A DNA stretch of 64,000 nucleotides from NCBI GenBank assembly GCA_035236585.1, contig CP141139.1:35659217-35723216 (forward strand), given 5' to 3'. Shown here in pieces: positions 1 through 14,040 of this stretch. Every line of letters begins with the position of its first letter. Positions within the stretch are counted from its first letter, which is position 1. The notes under the pieces were generated by a model. It saw only the letters and a list, made by a program, of their open reading frames with translations. It was not told the origin of the DNA and searched no databases. The stretch comes from Warburgia ugandensis. Taxonomy: Eukaryota > Streptophyta > Magnoliopsida > Canellales > Canellaceae. Both the position numbers and the translations under genes were made by a program.

Positions 1-1921
1 AAAAACTAGACTCAGAGGTGTAAAAATTACAAAAAATGGAGCACCTGAGGTTGCCGGCGATGGCGAATCAGTCCGATTGTCATCTCCAGCAACGGCAACC
101 GGAACGGGGAGGAAATGCAGGGACGAGGGAGTGCCACGCGGCACAACGGCTAGAACGCGCTCCACTCCTAACGCGCACTGTTTTCGTCCCCCACACGCAG
201 AGCGCATCCATAAAAGCGCCTACCACCCGCACGGGTGCCTAACGCGCCCGCCATGTGCATGCGGACGGCACATGCCATATGGCAGGCCCATTTTCTTGGT
301 TTTGAGGGTTTTGACCTTTATTCCTTTAAAACATGATTTTAGGAGCTACAGATGTCGAAATCATGATCCAAAAGAGGCGTTGTGATCGTCTCAACAAGGC
401 GGACTTAGATTTAAGACAAAAAATCTAGTTTGGAGTAATTTTTAATAGAAAAACTACTAAATGCTATTAGATGATTCAGATCAAGCTGATCAATAGATGA
501 TCAGGCTTTAGATTTTGGTTATATGCATTAATCATGACATGATTTATGGCATGACAGGTACATCAGGGCATACACCTTGATATCGTTTACACGTTTGTTG
601 GGATAGTGCGATACCAATGTAGGTGATTTCATTCACAAATTTTTCATGATTCTCAAATGGTGATTTGGTGAATTGAATTTTTGAGGCCTGTGGTTTATGC
701 CTTACCATATGCATGAGATTGATTTCAGCATGTAGCTTCTCATGTACGTGCTATCTTTCTAGTGGTTATTGTATGCACTGTTTTTTATATCTTTCATGAT
801 ATTCACTTGATTGTGGTCTTCTTGACATGTGGGAGTCGCTCTGACTTGATATTTGAGACTTTTTGATCCTATGGTAGGATGCAATTTTTCACCTCGTGAG
901 TGCCTGAGTGCCCGTGAGGCTGAAAGGGTGAAAGCGGGTGTGCAATGCGACTTTTCGTGAGTGCCTGAGTGCCTGTGAAGGTGAAAGGGTGAAAGCGAAA
1001 GTGGTACACGTCGTTCCCGTGAGTGCCTGAGTGCCATGAGGGTGTAAGGGTGAAAGGATGAAAGCGGATGGTACAGAGAGCTGACCCCACATTGCCGTAA
1101 GTGTACGTGAGACACTCATAGGGTTTGACTATGTATGATGTTTGATACTTTTGACATGCATTCATGTGTTTCTAGATTTTCTTAGATTGTGCATGTCCTG
1201 ATATCATGGTTGATGATATCTTATTTATTTCATGGACTTGGTATGTCCTTCATCATGTGATTTAAGGCTTTATATTATGTTTGATCATTTTATGATCTTT
1301 ATGCCTGGCGCCATGTGATTTGTTTTTATTGAGATGACTTTGAATGTATATCACCTGAACAAGCATGGCTTGCTAAGGCATTGCTTTGTTTTGCAATGCC
1401 TCAGAATCATAGCGCGAAAATCAGTAAAGGAAGAAGGTGAACTAAAGTGGAGTTGGACGGGGGCTTGAGGACAGATACTGTCAGATACAGAGACAAAGTG
1501 GTGTACATTTGTTGGACAGGTATCGGCTTTTTGGCATTCTCCTTAGTTGTTGTATATATTGATATATTAGACCCATATCACTGTATAGTGGTTATATGTT
1601 TATACATGGATGACGTGGTGATCTTGGACAGACCTTGGAGCTTTGGAACTTTCACTATTATGTATCTTTGCAGTTGCGAAAATGTCACCATGGTTTTAAT
1701 TTGTGAGCATGCTCAAAATGTTTACTTTTGGTTCTATTCTTCAGTGTGGTTATGAGGTGAAATGACCCTCAGGGTTTTCTTAATGGTATTTTTCTTGATG
1801 CTGCGAAAAGTCTTAAATCATGAGTTTTAAGTTATGGAATCCCATCTATTTTCTAACAATAAATTATTATTATTTTTGTATAAATATGGGAAACAATTTG
1901 TTAAAAACCCGGGGTGTCACA
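1..1921 (+). mobile_element. Long LTR, 3' portion (Tekay-like, same family as 34611-36565)
   Basis: The stretch matches 34892-36565 almost end to end: same start at the window edge, same CpG-rich block, same three ~60-bp repeats (about 893-1072) and same hairpins. It ends at 1921 in GGTGTCACA, the 3' terminus seen on the other long LTRs here. No primer-binding site follows, so this is a solo LTR or the 3' LTR of an element lying to the left. The LTR start is outside the window. Open frames in it (for example 759-1165 minus) come from the repeats and are not genes. Family by likeness to the LTRs of the chromovirus at 47530-56242. Confidence 0.75.
893..1072 (+). repeat. Three ~60-bp tandem units inside the LTR
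   Basis: Three units each begin with a CGTGAGTGCCTGAGTG-like string and carry GTGAAAGGGTGAAAGCG-like strings. The same triple array is at about 35866-36030 in the second copy, so it predates both insertions. Confidence 0.8.
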
Positions 1922-2580
1922 GGTACATAAATGATGGCTCTTTTACGTTATTCTTTGAACTTTATAATTACTTAAGATTTATTGTTTTCTATGATACATG
2001 CATCATGTGCACTCCTTTTAAGTTTTAATTGCATGTTTTATTTGTATTGTTAGTCTATATTTAGAGTTTCCCATCAATGATAAGTTTAATTGTATGCTAT
2101 GTAAGGTTTAGGTTTCATTGGTTCAAGTTATTGCATCTACAAAATAGTTTCATTAGTTTCTAAGTTTAGTTTTAGGAAAGTTTAATTTTAAAAATATCTA
2201 TACTTAGAAATTTTTTATTTTCATGCATGTTTTATCTAATTTGCTTTTGATTTATTTGTCACCTATGTCATGTCAGTTGTTTTCTTTAAATGGATTACAT
2301 GGCCTTTTTATTATCTCATTGTTCTCATATCATTATGTTCTTGTTTGTAGTAAATATAGAATAAGAACAATATCAAAAGGAAGAACATGGGAAAAATGAA
2401 GAGCACAAATAAGAGGCCAACACGAGCACTATTCAAAAGAGATATGACACAGGGCGAAGAATAATGGAAAAGGTTATCAGGAGAAAATAGAAAGGAATTA
2501 AAGAAACTATCCAATACAATAGTAGGGAGCAGGAGATAGGTGAGAATAGAGCCTCTTATAGCAGTTTGGTCTGCTCCACA
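1922..2580. other. AT-rich spacer, nothing recognised
   Basis: AT-rich sequence between the LTR end and the first readable part of the transposase-like gene. No coding motif, repeat or promoter could be supported on either strand. Confidence 0.5.
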
Positions 2581-3020
2581 ATAAGAAGCATGGTTTATAT
2601 CACAATTGATGATTGGAGATTTGTGCAATCATTGACAAAAGATACAATATGGGAAATGGTGAAGGTAGGTAAACATAAATAACATATATTATATAATTAA
2701 TAACATACCTTATTTTCAAATATTATAATTTGTTGTGTACTTTAAAAACTGCCTTTGACGTACCTGAGCAGAAGAAGATGCATGCTTTACAAGGAGGTAG
2801 TGAGTAACGGCGAAAATGGAAGAACTACCTTGTTCGTAATTACATAGCTCTATATGTCAACGAACCGCTTGATGCTGTACATAGTGCTTGCCATTTATTC
2901 CGACGTCATTAACCATGATGTGTGGAATGCATTTGTACAGAACGGCACATCCATTCAATTTGAAGTATGTGTGAAAATAATGTTTCATTTAATTAATTAT
3001 ATGCAACATCCAATTATTAC

Positions 3021-6000
3021 ACTTGATTATGCCTTTTGGGTGTTATTTCTGAAAGGCAGGATCGCTATTTTAAAATTTCTTTTAGAAAGGAAACTGCGAA
3101 AACATTTTTCTCTGAAAAGAGTTTTCAAAAAAATACGAGTGTCATCTGACCATTCAAAACACCTTCATGAGTTCTAAAAACACACATTTTACATTCACAA
3201 TATAACAAGTAAAAAATTATCATTTTCAAGAATTTTGTCCAATTACAGCCCACAGTCTCGTATACATTAAACATATTTATACATGTTTAAATCAATCACA
3301 ATATTTATAAAATGTACAGATCATACATACATCATCGATACTCTCTTTGATTATTTGGAGAGCCTGGTCTTAATGTTCTTGCCTTTCTCTTCTTCACATT
3401 TATATGTGGGGTTATTGGGATGAGTATAGGGGAATATTCTTAACAGGTAAAACTAAGGTCGTAAATGTAAATCTATGTAAATTAGCATCTATGCACTCAT
3501 GCACACAGTGAAACATCCTTAGGTATTGTTCTAAGGTTCATTAATATAAACTTATAATGCATCATTTGCAAGCATTCCATCAAAGATTTCAATTCAGTTG
3601 AGTACAACATAAGTGTAAGAAGAATGTGATTTGTCGACGCCAAAAGAAATCCTTATCAAACATGTGTATAAAATCAACAATAAAAGAGTTACGCACTAAA
3701 ATCTCAATTTAAATCACATATAGGAAAATCTTTGTCAATTTATGTCAAACATATCAGTTTCAACATGCAAATATAAATACATCAACTCCCAAATCAGCCA
3801 AGGTATTGTCATGCTAAGTGGAGAGGGTAGCATGACTCTATCATGCGCATGGTGCTTAAAAATCAACTTGCTTCAACTACCCTATATAGGACATCGTAAG
3901 ACTACAGTAACTACCCAATCATGGAACACTAGTAAAAAGAATACATTGATCACTATGATTATGGCAACTACCTAATAGTGGGACACCACATGCTCAAATG
4001 CTGACATTAAATGTGTAAGACTTATCACTATCTAGCATGGGAGGAGAACAAATCACAGAGTGTAGCCTTCCCATGATGCCACACTTGAAATTTAGCCACT
4101 TAGGCTTGATGTCAAAATACCAACTTTTGAAAGGTGGGTAGACATCCTTATAACCCTCCTATTATAGTGCCCACCAACGAAAAGCGAATATCTAAAACAA
4201 ATTCTTGAAAAATCAATGCATGAAAAATCTAGGTACAGTTGTACTTTCAATGACATATTAATCACCTACTAATCATAGAATAAGATCCTAACCATGGTTT
4301 AAAAATTCAAAATTTTCATTTAAATTCTAATAAGATGTCAAATATAAAGAATGCATGAAAATTAGTTAGAAAATCAATTCATGATATGCATTTTACCATC
4401 TCAAGTATAATCATAAAATTCCTTTATTTTTATGGAAAATCTGACAGAGTTTTTCCTATTTATAGGACAATGCAAATTTAACGCATGTGATTTGATTCAC
4501 CTAATAGTTATCATTTCATGTTTAAATAAAAATGAAGACTCTATCTCCTTACGTTCTCATTCACATTTAATATAAGAGTCATCACATAATTTAAATAATA
4601 ACGATACTATATTTCACAACCTCAAAATTAGTCATCAGCTATAATTAAAATGTAGTAATTACATGTATCTAATAAACAATGCTTAAGTGCAATAATTATG
4701 AAAACTTAGCAACCTTAGAATTTACACACCTTGATCTAATGGTTCAAATTTATTGAGATCACTCGCAAATCAATTTGGAGATTGGTCGGGGATTAGGAAT
4801 CACCTATCAGAGCTGTAATTATCAATTAAGCACAAATCTGCGAAATATATAATAAGTGTCACTTCTTGTTCACATATTTGCATACTAAGATACTAATTCG
4901 AATGATCGGATAGTCCCTGATCTACTATTAAATCTCAGATCAAATACATTTCAATGTTGAAGAAGTCAATTTCATATATCAATTAGTCAGATTCAATCTT
5001 CTAGGTTTAAATCACATAGATCTAATTGCTAGAGTGATCAGATCTACAAATTAACAATCTAATACGCCTTTATACATTTAACAAGATTTTCACTTATTAT
5101 TTTTCCTAAATTGTCCTTAACATGCAATTCATATCATTAGATTTATAGATCTATTATCGGATCATGTTTTCAACTGTCAGATTTGTAGATCTAGTATCGC
5201 TCTTGCACTATATTTAGATAAAAATTCAATGGTCAAATGATCTCTGATTGAACTTTTGTTGACATGGATGCATCATTTATTCAGCAAGGATTTCAATCAT
5301 ATAAATTTCCCATTTTATCCTTGCTGAAATTCGGTCGCCGCCGTTGACTATTATACAATTTTAAAAATACAAAATTTCAAGAAAAAAAGTGTGGGTCTTG
5401 TATATCTTGATTTTACCTTCACTCTTGTGGAATTTGGAGTGATTCCATCAACATTTAGTGCCTAAAAATAGGAAAAATCCAACAAAAACCTCAGTTGAGT
5501 TTTTTTGGTCATTGCCAGTGATGAGAGGGGGATGAAGATGAGAGGGAGAGATAGAGTGAAAGAGAGATGGGAGAAGCGAGAGGGAGAGGGAGAGGGAGAG
5601 GGAGAAGACTGGTGCTCAAGTGGGTTTCCTACATGTGCTGGTGACAATCATCAGTGGTGATGTCGACTATCCGTGGAAATAGGGGTATATAGATAGAGAG
5701 AGAAGCAATGTGAAAGATAGAGAGAGATGCGACAAGGGAGAGAGATAGAGACATGGGAGAGGAGAAATAGGGAAGCGACAATGCTCCTAGGCCTCTTCCT
5801 TGCATGACAAACAGCCAGGAATCGAGCTCCACGCATCGAGCTCCTCTTGGTTGGCCATCACGTGGGGTCCATCTATTAAGAGGGGGTGCCATTATCAATT
5901 TGGTCCCCTATGTTATTTAGGAAAATTTTAGTTTTTTCTGTCTCTGTCTCTATTTCATGAAAAATTAGTATCGTCATACATTTTGATTTTTGAGGTTTTG

Positions 6001-6113
6001 AAGTCAAATTTTAAGTTTTTACTAAATTTTACTTTTATGAATTTCCATTTCAACAAAATTTGAGTCTTTACTCCATTTTCAATTTAACTATGGTAAAATA
6101 TAGGGTCGTTACA
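3021..6113 (-). mobile_element. Solo long LTR, ATTAC target duplication
   Basis: The right end (GGGTCGTTACA) reversed gives TGTAACGACCC, the usual start of this LTR clan. ATTAC lies on both sides (3016-3020 and 6114-6118). Internal stretches (about 3060-3180 and 4030-4170) resemble LTRs at 19080 and 26919. The GA-rich block at 5530-5610 would be a CT-rich leader on the minus strand, which gives the orientation. No coding domain inside. The left terminus is poorly matched, so that edge is less sure. Confidence 0.6.
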
Positions 6114-6672
6114 ATTACGTATGTACAAATGTTTAGGCAAATTGTAGCATCTTGAAATTTTATCCAATTTTTCAAAATTAGTGAAAAATCATGATTGATC
6201 CAATGTTCAAAATTCATGTTGAAAAATCAGAATAATTAGATTATGAAACCTTTATCAATAGATTAAGCTTCAAAAGAAAAATCCAATGACTATAAGATAG
6301 CATAAATCTGATGGTAGGGATTTAAATTATTAGTAAAACAAGATTTTTCATTGATATTGGCACCCACTTGACAAATTTCGTTAGAAGTGTGCTAGAGTGG
6401 GCCCCAAAATCATAAATAGCCAATGAGTGAAGAACCCAATTTGGCCTTTATGGATCAAATCTATCCTAACAAACTAGGTAAAGAAATATAGAGAAAACAT
6501 GTCAAAATACAATGAACCTAAGGATATAAGAAATAAAGATAAGGAGGATCTTTGCCTAAATAACTTACAATCAAAAACCAATCAAAAGGACGAAAGTTTG
6601 GAGAGGAAATATGAGACTTGTGATTCTTTAATAGAGGATGTGTGAGCCTCCAAAAGAAAAAAAAGAAGAAAA

Positions 6673-6791
<119 letters not shown>

Positions 6792-7209
6792 AAACTTAAG
6801 AAGAACACCGATCTACAGTGAGGTAGGTAGGTCTGGCGATCTTGTTTTTTAGATTATTTAAAAATTCGTAAACATGAATTTTAATCAGGTTTAAAAGGAT
6901 GAATGCATTTTAGGGTATTTTACGCTTGATCTACATGTGTTCATGAGACTTTCATTCCCATGTACCCATGCTATAATAAATCTATATATATTTCAGGTGA
7001 TTGAACCATGGAATTCACATATACAAAAGCCATGCGTATCATTGAGGAAAGGCATGTGCTAATAGATAAATGTTACATGTGATTATAATAGGATGAAATG
7101 GTATAGATGATTGCCAGTATGAATGTGAGATGATGACAATAGGAAAATCTTATTAAGCATCCAAGAATAACCTTGCATATGGATTATGATATTATAAAAA
7201 AAAGAAGAG

Positions 7210-8420
7210 AAACTTCTTACATGCCTGCATGTGGAATCATGCACATGGGGTGTTATAGAGGAGTGATGGATCCATGTGTAGGAATCCATGTTAATTGGGT
7301 TCATGTGCATGGTCCATCCCAATTGAGACTTTTGACCAATGCATATGGTTGCCTTGGGATTAGTGATCTAACTTGCATGGCCTATGTAATTGACCTTTAG
7401 ATTCATGCGCATGGGGTAAGCATACACCCATTGTACATGATTCATTATAGAAAACCATTAACTTTCTAGCTAGTTAAACACTTGTAGCATACCTATCAAA
7501 TTGACATTTAGATCCATGCGCATGGAGTATTATAACAGAATGAAAGGTCTATGCGTATGGGTTCTTAGGTCATGAATTCATGCACATGATTTGATTTGGA
7601 CTACTAGTAATGCTAGTAGATTATATCAAAACTCTCGATGTATGATGGAGAACTCATTACAAATGGATTTCATTATTGCCAAATGGTAACAGCTTCACAA
7701 TTTGAAAATTTAATACACCTTGACATCGCATGTGTCTTCAATCAAGAGAGTTAATTTATGTATGTTTTAAATCTTCTCATCTGCAAGCAGTTAAGAGAAT
7801 TATCAGGTATCTTAAAGGTACTATAACTCATGGGATCTATAACGCTTGTTTTATTAAGCAAACTTTAGTCATACAGTGTGATGCAGATTGGGGCAATTTG
7901 CTTAATGATAAAAGGTATATACAAGTTGTGAGACCCGCTTTAAGTTTTAAGTTCTGTTGTCTCTTGAAAGTTGGGCTACTCTTTTCTGAAGGAATCCCAA
8001 GGTTGATGGACGTCTAAATATAGATATCAATTCGATCAATTACATTTTTTTTTGTTATGTAATTTATTTATATCAATCTATATAATTTATTAACCTTTGA
8101 TCCATGTGCATGGTCCTTTTCCTTCGAATCTTGATCCATGTGCATGGTTCTTCTCCATTTCGGACGCATGTTATAGGCATAAAGATCTGGTAAATTCAAC
8201 CTAGATTTTATTGCATAGATCCATCTTAGTGGGATATTGATCCATGAGAACTAGACTTGGTTTTGTGCCATTGATCTATGTGCATAGATTTGGTCACTTG
8301 GATATGGATCCATGTGCGTAGACCCATCATCTTGGGTGTTGATCTAAGCCTAGAGATCTCGCATCTGAGCCGTTGATCTGAGGGTGGAGATTTATCACCA
8401 CTGATCCTTGATCCAAACAC
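7210..8420 (+). repeat. Dispersed CCATGTGCATGG-like palindromes
   Basis: About ten copies of a motif close to GATCCATGTGCATGG are spread through this part of the solo LTR (examples near 7300, 7513, 8100, 8135, 8305). The core is an inverted repeat, CCATG-TG-CATGG. Spacing is irregular, so it is not a simple tandem array. Confidence 0.7.
7640..7935 (+). mobile_element. Copia pol fragment inside the solo LTR
   Basis: The frame contains HLQAVKRIIRYLKGT, the hallmark between reverse transcriptase and RNase H of Ty1/Copia elements, then a CDADW-like string. Only about 300 bp are recognisable; no LTR belongs to it. An old fossil fragment caught in, or captured by, the long LTR. Confidence 0.7.
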
Positions 8421-10784
8421 ACTTATTTGACCACCTAGAATATGGACTTAATCACTTAGATCATTCAGAATAAACCTTTGACTTGTGCACACAGAACCAC
8501 CTTTGGATTTTGAGTCTATATGCATAGATCTGATGCTTTAGGACTGCTGATATTTGTATATAGATACCTTTTATATGATCTTTTGATATATGATAGATTG
8601 ATTGTATAATCCATGATCTTTTGGTAATAGGACTGAATGATTTTCAGTCTTGATTATATGATCTAAGATCTTATGATACATGATTGACTAAATTATTGCT
8701 AGATAATATTCCATGACCATCCGATATATGATTGAGCATTTCTATCTCCTTAATTGCTTGAATTATGACCATTTGATACATAATTGGTGGATCTATAATA
8801 TTGAATGCACTATCTATGATGTCAATTGATAATTTTTAGGCCTTACGAACCTTGACACTGGTCATAAGAATAAGGACCTAGTATAAAAAGTTGTTAGAGA
8901 TTCTTATTAAAAGTGAAAAAACGATGGTTCAAACTTTGCACAATGTGTATGATATGATGAATGAAAATTATCCCCTCAATCAATTCAGTTACTTGGGATA
9001 GATATGATGGTTATAAAATACCCAGTATATGATTTTTTATGGGCTCAAGCCCTAATGGGAACTATGATAGGAGAGAGTGCCGGTTTGGTCACCCGACCCC
9101 CACTACCTAAAAAGTGGAATGATATCCAACACCCAAAAGGGGCATATTTCTGAGCTGTTGTTAGGTACCATAGTAGGTGACTCACTGCACCCTGTTGAGA
9201 TAGTCTATAGGCCCCGTGAGGAAATGTTCAAAGTCTTTCTAGGAATTGAAAAGCACACTATACAATGATCTGATCATGAGCATAGTGAGTCCTAGGTGAC
9301 TTTATTAGATTTTGATTTGGTTCCTAAAGATCCTGAGTTTTGGTTATAAAATAGAGCCTTGGATGAGTGATGGATGATCACTAATGAGTTTTGTTACTTA
9401 AATTATTTCTTTATCTACTATAGTGCATTACATTTATTGGTTGGAGAGACCGATGATGAGATTTTGCTTACTCTTTTTTTGATCATATTACTTCTAGAAA
9501 GTATGATTTTATGAGTGTTATATGCAAATGATATTTGAAAATGCATTATGAATGCCTTCATATGAATATAGTGTGAAACTAACCTAGGTCAGGTGTTATT
9601 TATTTTAGTTGCACACAAAACATGATTTTTAAACATGTACATGCTAAATGTCATTGTTTTCTGTGTTTTAAGTAGTTTAGATTTATCTATTGGGTATATG
9701 TATATACTCAACCTACAACATAAATGTAGATCCACATGAAAAGGCAAAGACTGAGGAGTAGAGTGTTTGGATGAGCAGTAGAGAAAATGTGAGGAGATGT
9801 CTCGCACGATTTATTTCAAAACTATGTGATTATGATCATTCATGACAAGAATATTTCTTTTATTTTCATTTGAGATAATCTAGGAACATGGTTGTGATAG
9901 ACTCTTATCCTTGGGATTGATTTTTTTTAGTATGTTTATATGGACTCAAATGTGGGGCACCACTATGTGTGTGTGTGTGTGTGTGTGAATAGAATGCACC
10001 TAGAGTTTTAAAACTGAATGATCTTATTTTAAAAATTACACATTTTTCTCTTTTTGACAAAATAAAAAGGAAAATTTAGGGATCAATCCCTCTTTTAAAA
10101 AGAAATTTAGTGCTTTAAAATCCCAAGTCGTTACACAAATAGTGCAAGAGGAAGAAGCGTACATAAAACTAATATGCAGCACCACTTGTCTAGGTTGAGC
10201 TACGCTTGTTTAAAAGAGTGCAAAAGTAAGCACCTATGATAATATATTCCTGTCAAATTAATGCTGCTATAGTTATATATATTTTGTTCTCTAACTACAG
10301 TGTTTTGCTTGGCAAAAAAAGAAAGCTAGGACTATGGAACCCATTGATCGCTCCATCCTCAGAAAGATGAGGCATTCAATAGGCCGTACTAGCTAAACGT
10401 TCTCAAATGAAACTACTGCACAAATTACTTCTAGCATTGTAAGTGGTTCCACATGTCTATCAATTTTATATAATTAATTACATGACATAATTATATTTTT
10501 CTAATTATATTTTTACAGGACATTCTTACCTAAGAAGGCATAAGTACAGGAACTCTAAGCAGCACTGCTACTAATGATGACATTCTATATAGGGTTATGA
10601 ATTAAATATGTTGTATTATAGACTGTTGTGCTTTCTGAGTGGGCAAATAAGAAGAGTAACTCCAAAGTAAACCTCAATGAAATACGAAGTGAATGGGTTG
10701 TGAGTATGTAATGAGTTTTAATTAGAAGACTTGGAGTAATTACATGAATGTAAAATACATAATAAAGTATTTTTTATTTAGCTT

Positions 10785-12750
10785 TGTGTTCTTTTAGTTT
10801 TCATTATTTTCTTTGAAATATATATATATATATATATATTTAAGCAATGAATGAGTGGAGACTTGGAGTGTGGGAGTAAATGAGTAAGTATGGATGAAGT
10901 GAACTTACTCATTATATGTAAATGAAGTGAATACGAGGGTTGGTTTTCATTATATTCATTGAATATGGAAAATTACCCACACTTCTATTCGAAATTTTCT
11001 ATTGTTATAATTACTTCTTCCTCTTTTCCTTAGGCTACTTCCCCTTTTATGATTACCTCTTCCATATGATTCTCCATTTTGGTGTTCTTGAGATGTTGGC
11101 ACATTTATTTTTTAATTAAATTTAGCTTAAATTGAAGAAGCGAGTTCAACAAATTTTTTAGAATGCCTCAACAACCTTTGCTCATGAATTTGTACTGATG
11201 CCATTAACTCTTGAAAACTTAAATTGAGAAGTGAATACGAGGGTTGGTTTTCATTATATTCATTGAATATGGAAAATTACCCACACTTCTATTCGAAATT
11301 TTCTATTGTTATAATTACTTCTTCCTCTTTTCCTTAGGCTACTTCCTCTTTCATGATTACCTCTTCCATATGATTCTCCATTTTGGTGTTCTTGAGATGT
11401 TGGCACATTTATTTTTTAATTAAATTTAGCTTAAATTGAAGAGCAGTTCCAACAAATTTTTTAGAATGCCTCAACAACCTTTGCTCATGAATTTGTACTG
11501 ATGCCATTAACTCTTGAAAACTTAAATTGAGAAGTGAATACGATGGTTGGTTTTCATTATATTCATTGAATATGGAAAATTACCCACACTTCTATTCGAA
11601 ATTTTCTATTGTTATAATTACTTCTTCCTCTTTTCCTTAGGCTACTTCCTCTTTCATGATTACCTCTTCCATATGATTCTCCATTTTGGTGTTCTTGAGA
11701 TGTTGGCACATTTATTTTTTAATTAAATTTAGCTTAAATTGAAGAGCAGTTCCAACAAATTTTTTAGAATGCCTCAACAACCTTTGCTCATGAATTTGTA
11801 CTGATGCCATTAACTCTTGAAAACTTAAATTGGAGATTTCTTTTATTTCTTCAATAACTAAGACCATGGAATCATATTTTTCCAACAAACTAATAAAAAT
11901 ATTTTTAACAACTTTCTTATCTGTTATAACTTCACCATATATCCCCATTTGATTTACTACTTCAATATTCTAGAAAAATATTCTTTTAGAGTTTCAGATT
12001 TTTTCATCTAGCTATTCTATAACTTACTTCTAAGAGCTTGTAGTATAATTGTTCTCACCTTTGTGGTTCCTAGAAACTAGCCTTGAAGTTCTCATGAATC
12101 TTAGAAATAAATTATTTAAAATTACTTGCTAAATGAAGAACAAGGTTTTTGCATCTCTCTTTTTCGTCTCCTTTAAAGCTTCTCTTTGAATATTTGTAAG
12201 AGTTGCTAATTGCTCGGGTTTTACATAGCCAATTTCAATCAAATCCCATAAGTCTTGTAATAGAAAGAGACTTTTCATCTTCATACTTCAAAAGTCATAG
12301 TTTTCTACAGAGAAATATAGGAAATAGATGGCTATTGGATGCCCAAACCTTGTGTATTTTCTCTAGCCATTGTATTTCGCTACTATAATGATGAATTGTT
12401 TTTACCCACCTTTAAGTCTAGCCACTAGTGTGATGATTTATTTTTGCCCTACCTTTTTCATGCGCAACCACTTTGATCAAACATGCTCTGTTACCAATTT
12501 GTTAGTTTTTGTAAGGTTCAAAAAACAAATATGAAGAGGGAAGAGATAATGTGTTCTTTTAGTTTTCATTGTTTTTTTTTTTTTTAAATGTATATATTTT
12601 TTAAGCAATGAATAAGTGGGAACTTAGACTACGGGAGTAAATGAGTAAGTATGATGAAGTGAATTTGACGCTTGTAAATGAAGTGAATATGGTGGTTGGT
12701 TTTTATTATATTCATTGAATTATATTACTTTTATGAGATGATGAATGAGG
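10785..12750 (-). mobile_element. Small Copia remnant, minus strand, gag-like plus two LTR-like ends
   Basis: The minus frame around 11712-11948 has the Copia gag (UBN2-like) pattern: VVKNIFISLLEKYDSMVLVI, then SNLSFQELMASVQIHEQRL. On the plus strand about 12484-12507 resembles the complement of a methionine-tRNA primer site, followed by TGTTAG, marking the 5' LTR edge. Sequence from about 12550-12720 recurs at 10785-10970, giving an LTR-like pair only 1.6 kb apart. The element is broken and has no pol. It holds a triplicated 303-bp unit. Confidence 0.65.
10926..11832 (-). repeat. Three direct tandem copies of a 303-bp unit
   Basis: Units at 10926-11229, 11230-11532 and 11533-11832 differ by only a few bases each. 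Each unit joins an LTR-like stretch to a gag-like stretch of the Copia remnant, so the duplication arose after, or together with, the rearrangement of that element. Confidence 0.9.
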
Positions 12751-14040
12751 AGAACTTAGAGTGTGAAAATAACCGCGAATGTGTATAGACTTACAAATGA
12801 AGTAAATGTGGATGTTGTAGTGAATGCATGTATTATGGTTTCTTTTATGAAGTATTTTCAAGATAAATGTAGATGTATGATGATTAATTTAGATGTTTTA
12901 TACCCAATATGGAAGTGAATGTATGTTTGTTTTTCATGTATATAGATATTGTAAGAAAATTGTATTAGGTGTTATATTCAATGTAGAAATACAGGTAGTA
13001 ATTGCAATGTAAAAAAAGGGACTTGTGAAGTCGTTTGTCTAAATGACATTAAAAGTACATACTTTTAAATTCATTTGATAAACAACTTTGTCAATCAATA
13101 ACTTCAACAACTTTAAAATTTTGTACTTTTAAAGTCATTTAGATAAACAGCTTCAAAAGTTATCGATTTCAAAGTCGACCCCATAGAAGTCATTTTTTAA
13201 TCAACTTCTACTGTCATTTTTTATCAACTTTAAAAGCCTCCTATGTAGTAGTGAATGATCATAATAACACATACACATTGAGTGATTTACATGGCTCAAC
13301 TAGCCTAGTTCTACATGCAAGAAAAAGGGAGAAAAGCTTCATCTAAGAGAAAATTGTGAGTACAAAGAAGTCTCAAACCCTAACCTAATGATGCTTAAGA
13401 TGGCTGGGATCACTAAAAAGAGAGAAGGAGCCCACTTGTACTTTTTGCAGGTTCTATTTTCCAATTGAAAATATATGCATCGACATTATAGCATCTCATG
13501 AATATAATAAATATGTAAATGGTGCAATAAGACATACATTATTGTTTAAAAATTAGAAACTTGACTCAAAAGTCAAGTGAGTCAAGTCAACTCAAAGACA
13601 CTAGCACGTGACTCAAAAATACCCAAGAGAGATTTAAACTAAAAATTTTACTAATTTAGATGAGATTTATAATTTTTAATATTTATAGTTGAGTTGGTTT
13701 GGTCATAATGTTGTTGTATTGTTTTAGAGCTCTTGCGTTCAAACGTTAACCTAAACAAAATTATTTTACTATGCAACGAGTCGACTTGATAATGACTTGA
13801 TTTGCTACAAGTTGAGTAACTTGACCAAGTTTTTCAAGTATACTGTCTCACTTTTAGAACTAGGCGTACACGAGCAGTAAGATATAATTAGAATTGATTC
13901 GCAGATCCAAGCGAGATGTACATTTTTAAGGTCTACCTTTACCTTAAACTTGCACCAGTTTACACATTCATGACTATTTGGTGAAGCCCATGCTTTGTTA
14001 TTAACAGCAAAAATTGTGGTCATTAGTCAAAAAGGCAGTA
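12751..14040. other. Non-coding spacer with a fold-back element
   Basis: No coding signal was supported. The only structure seen is the fold-back at 13033-13148 and some local short repeats (GACTCAAGTCAA-like near 13560-13620). Confidence 0.5.
13033..13148. repeat. Fold-back (MITE-like) inverted repeat
   Basis: The arm at 13033-13058 is the reverse complement of 13123-13148 with two mismatches in 26 bases. A second partial right arm lies at about 13060-13083, so two nested hairpins are possible. Target duplications were not identified. May be a MITE remnant. Confidence 0.6.
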
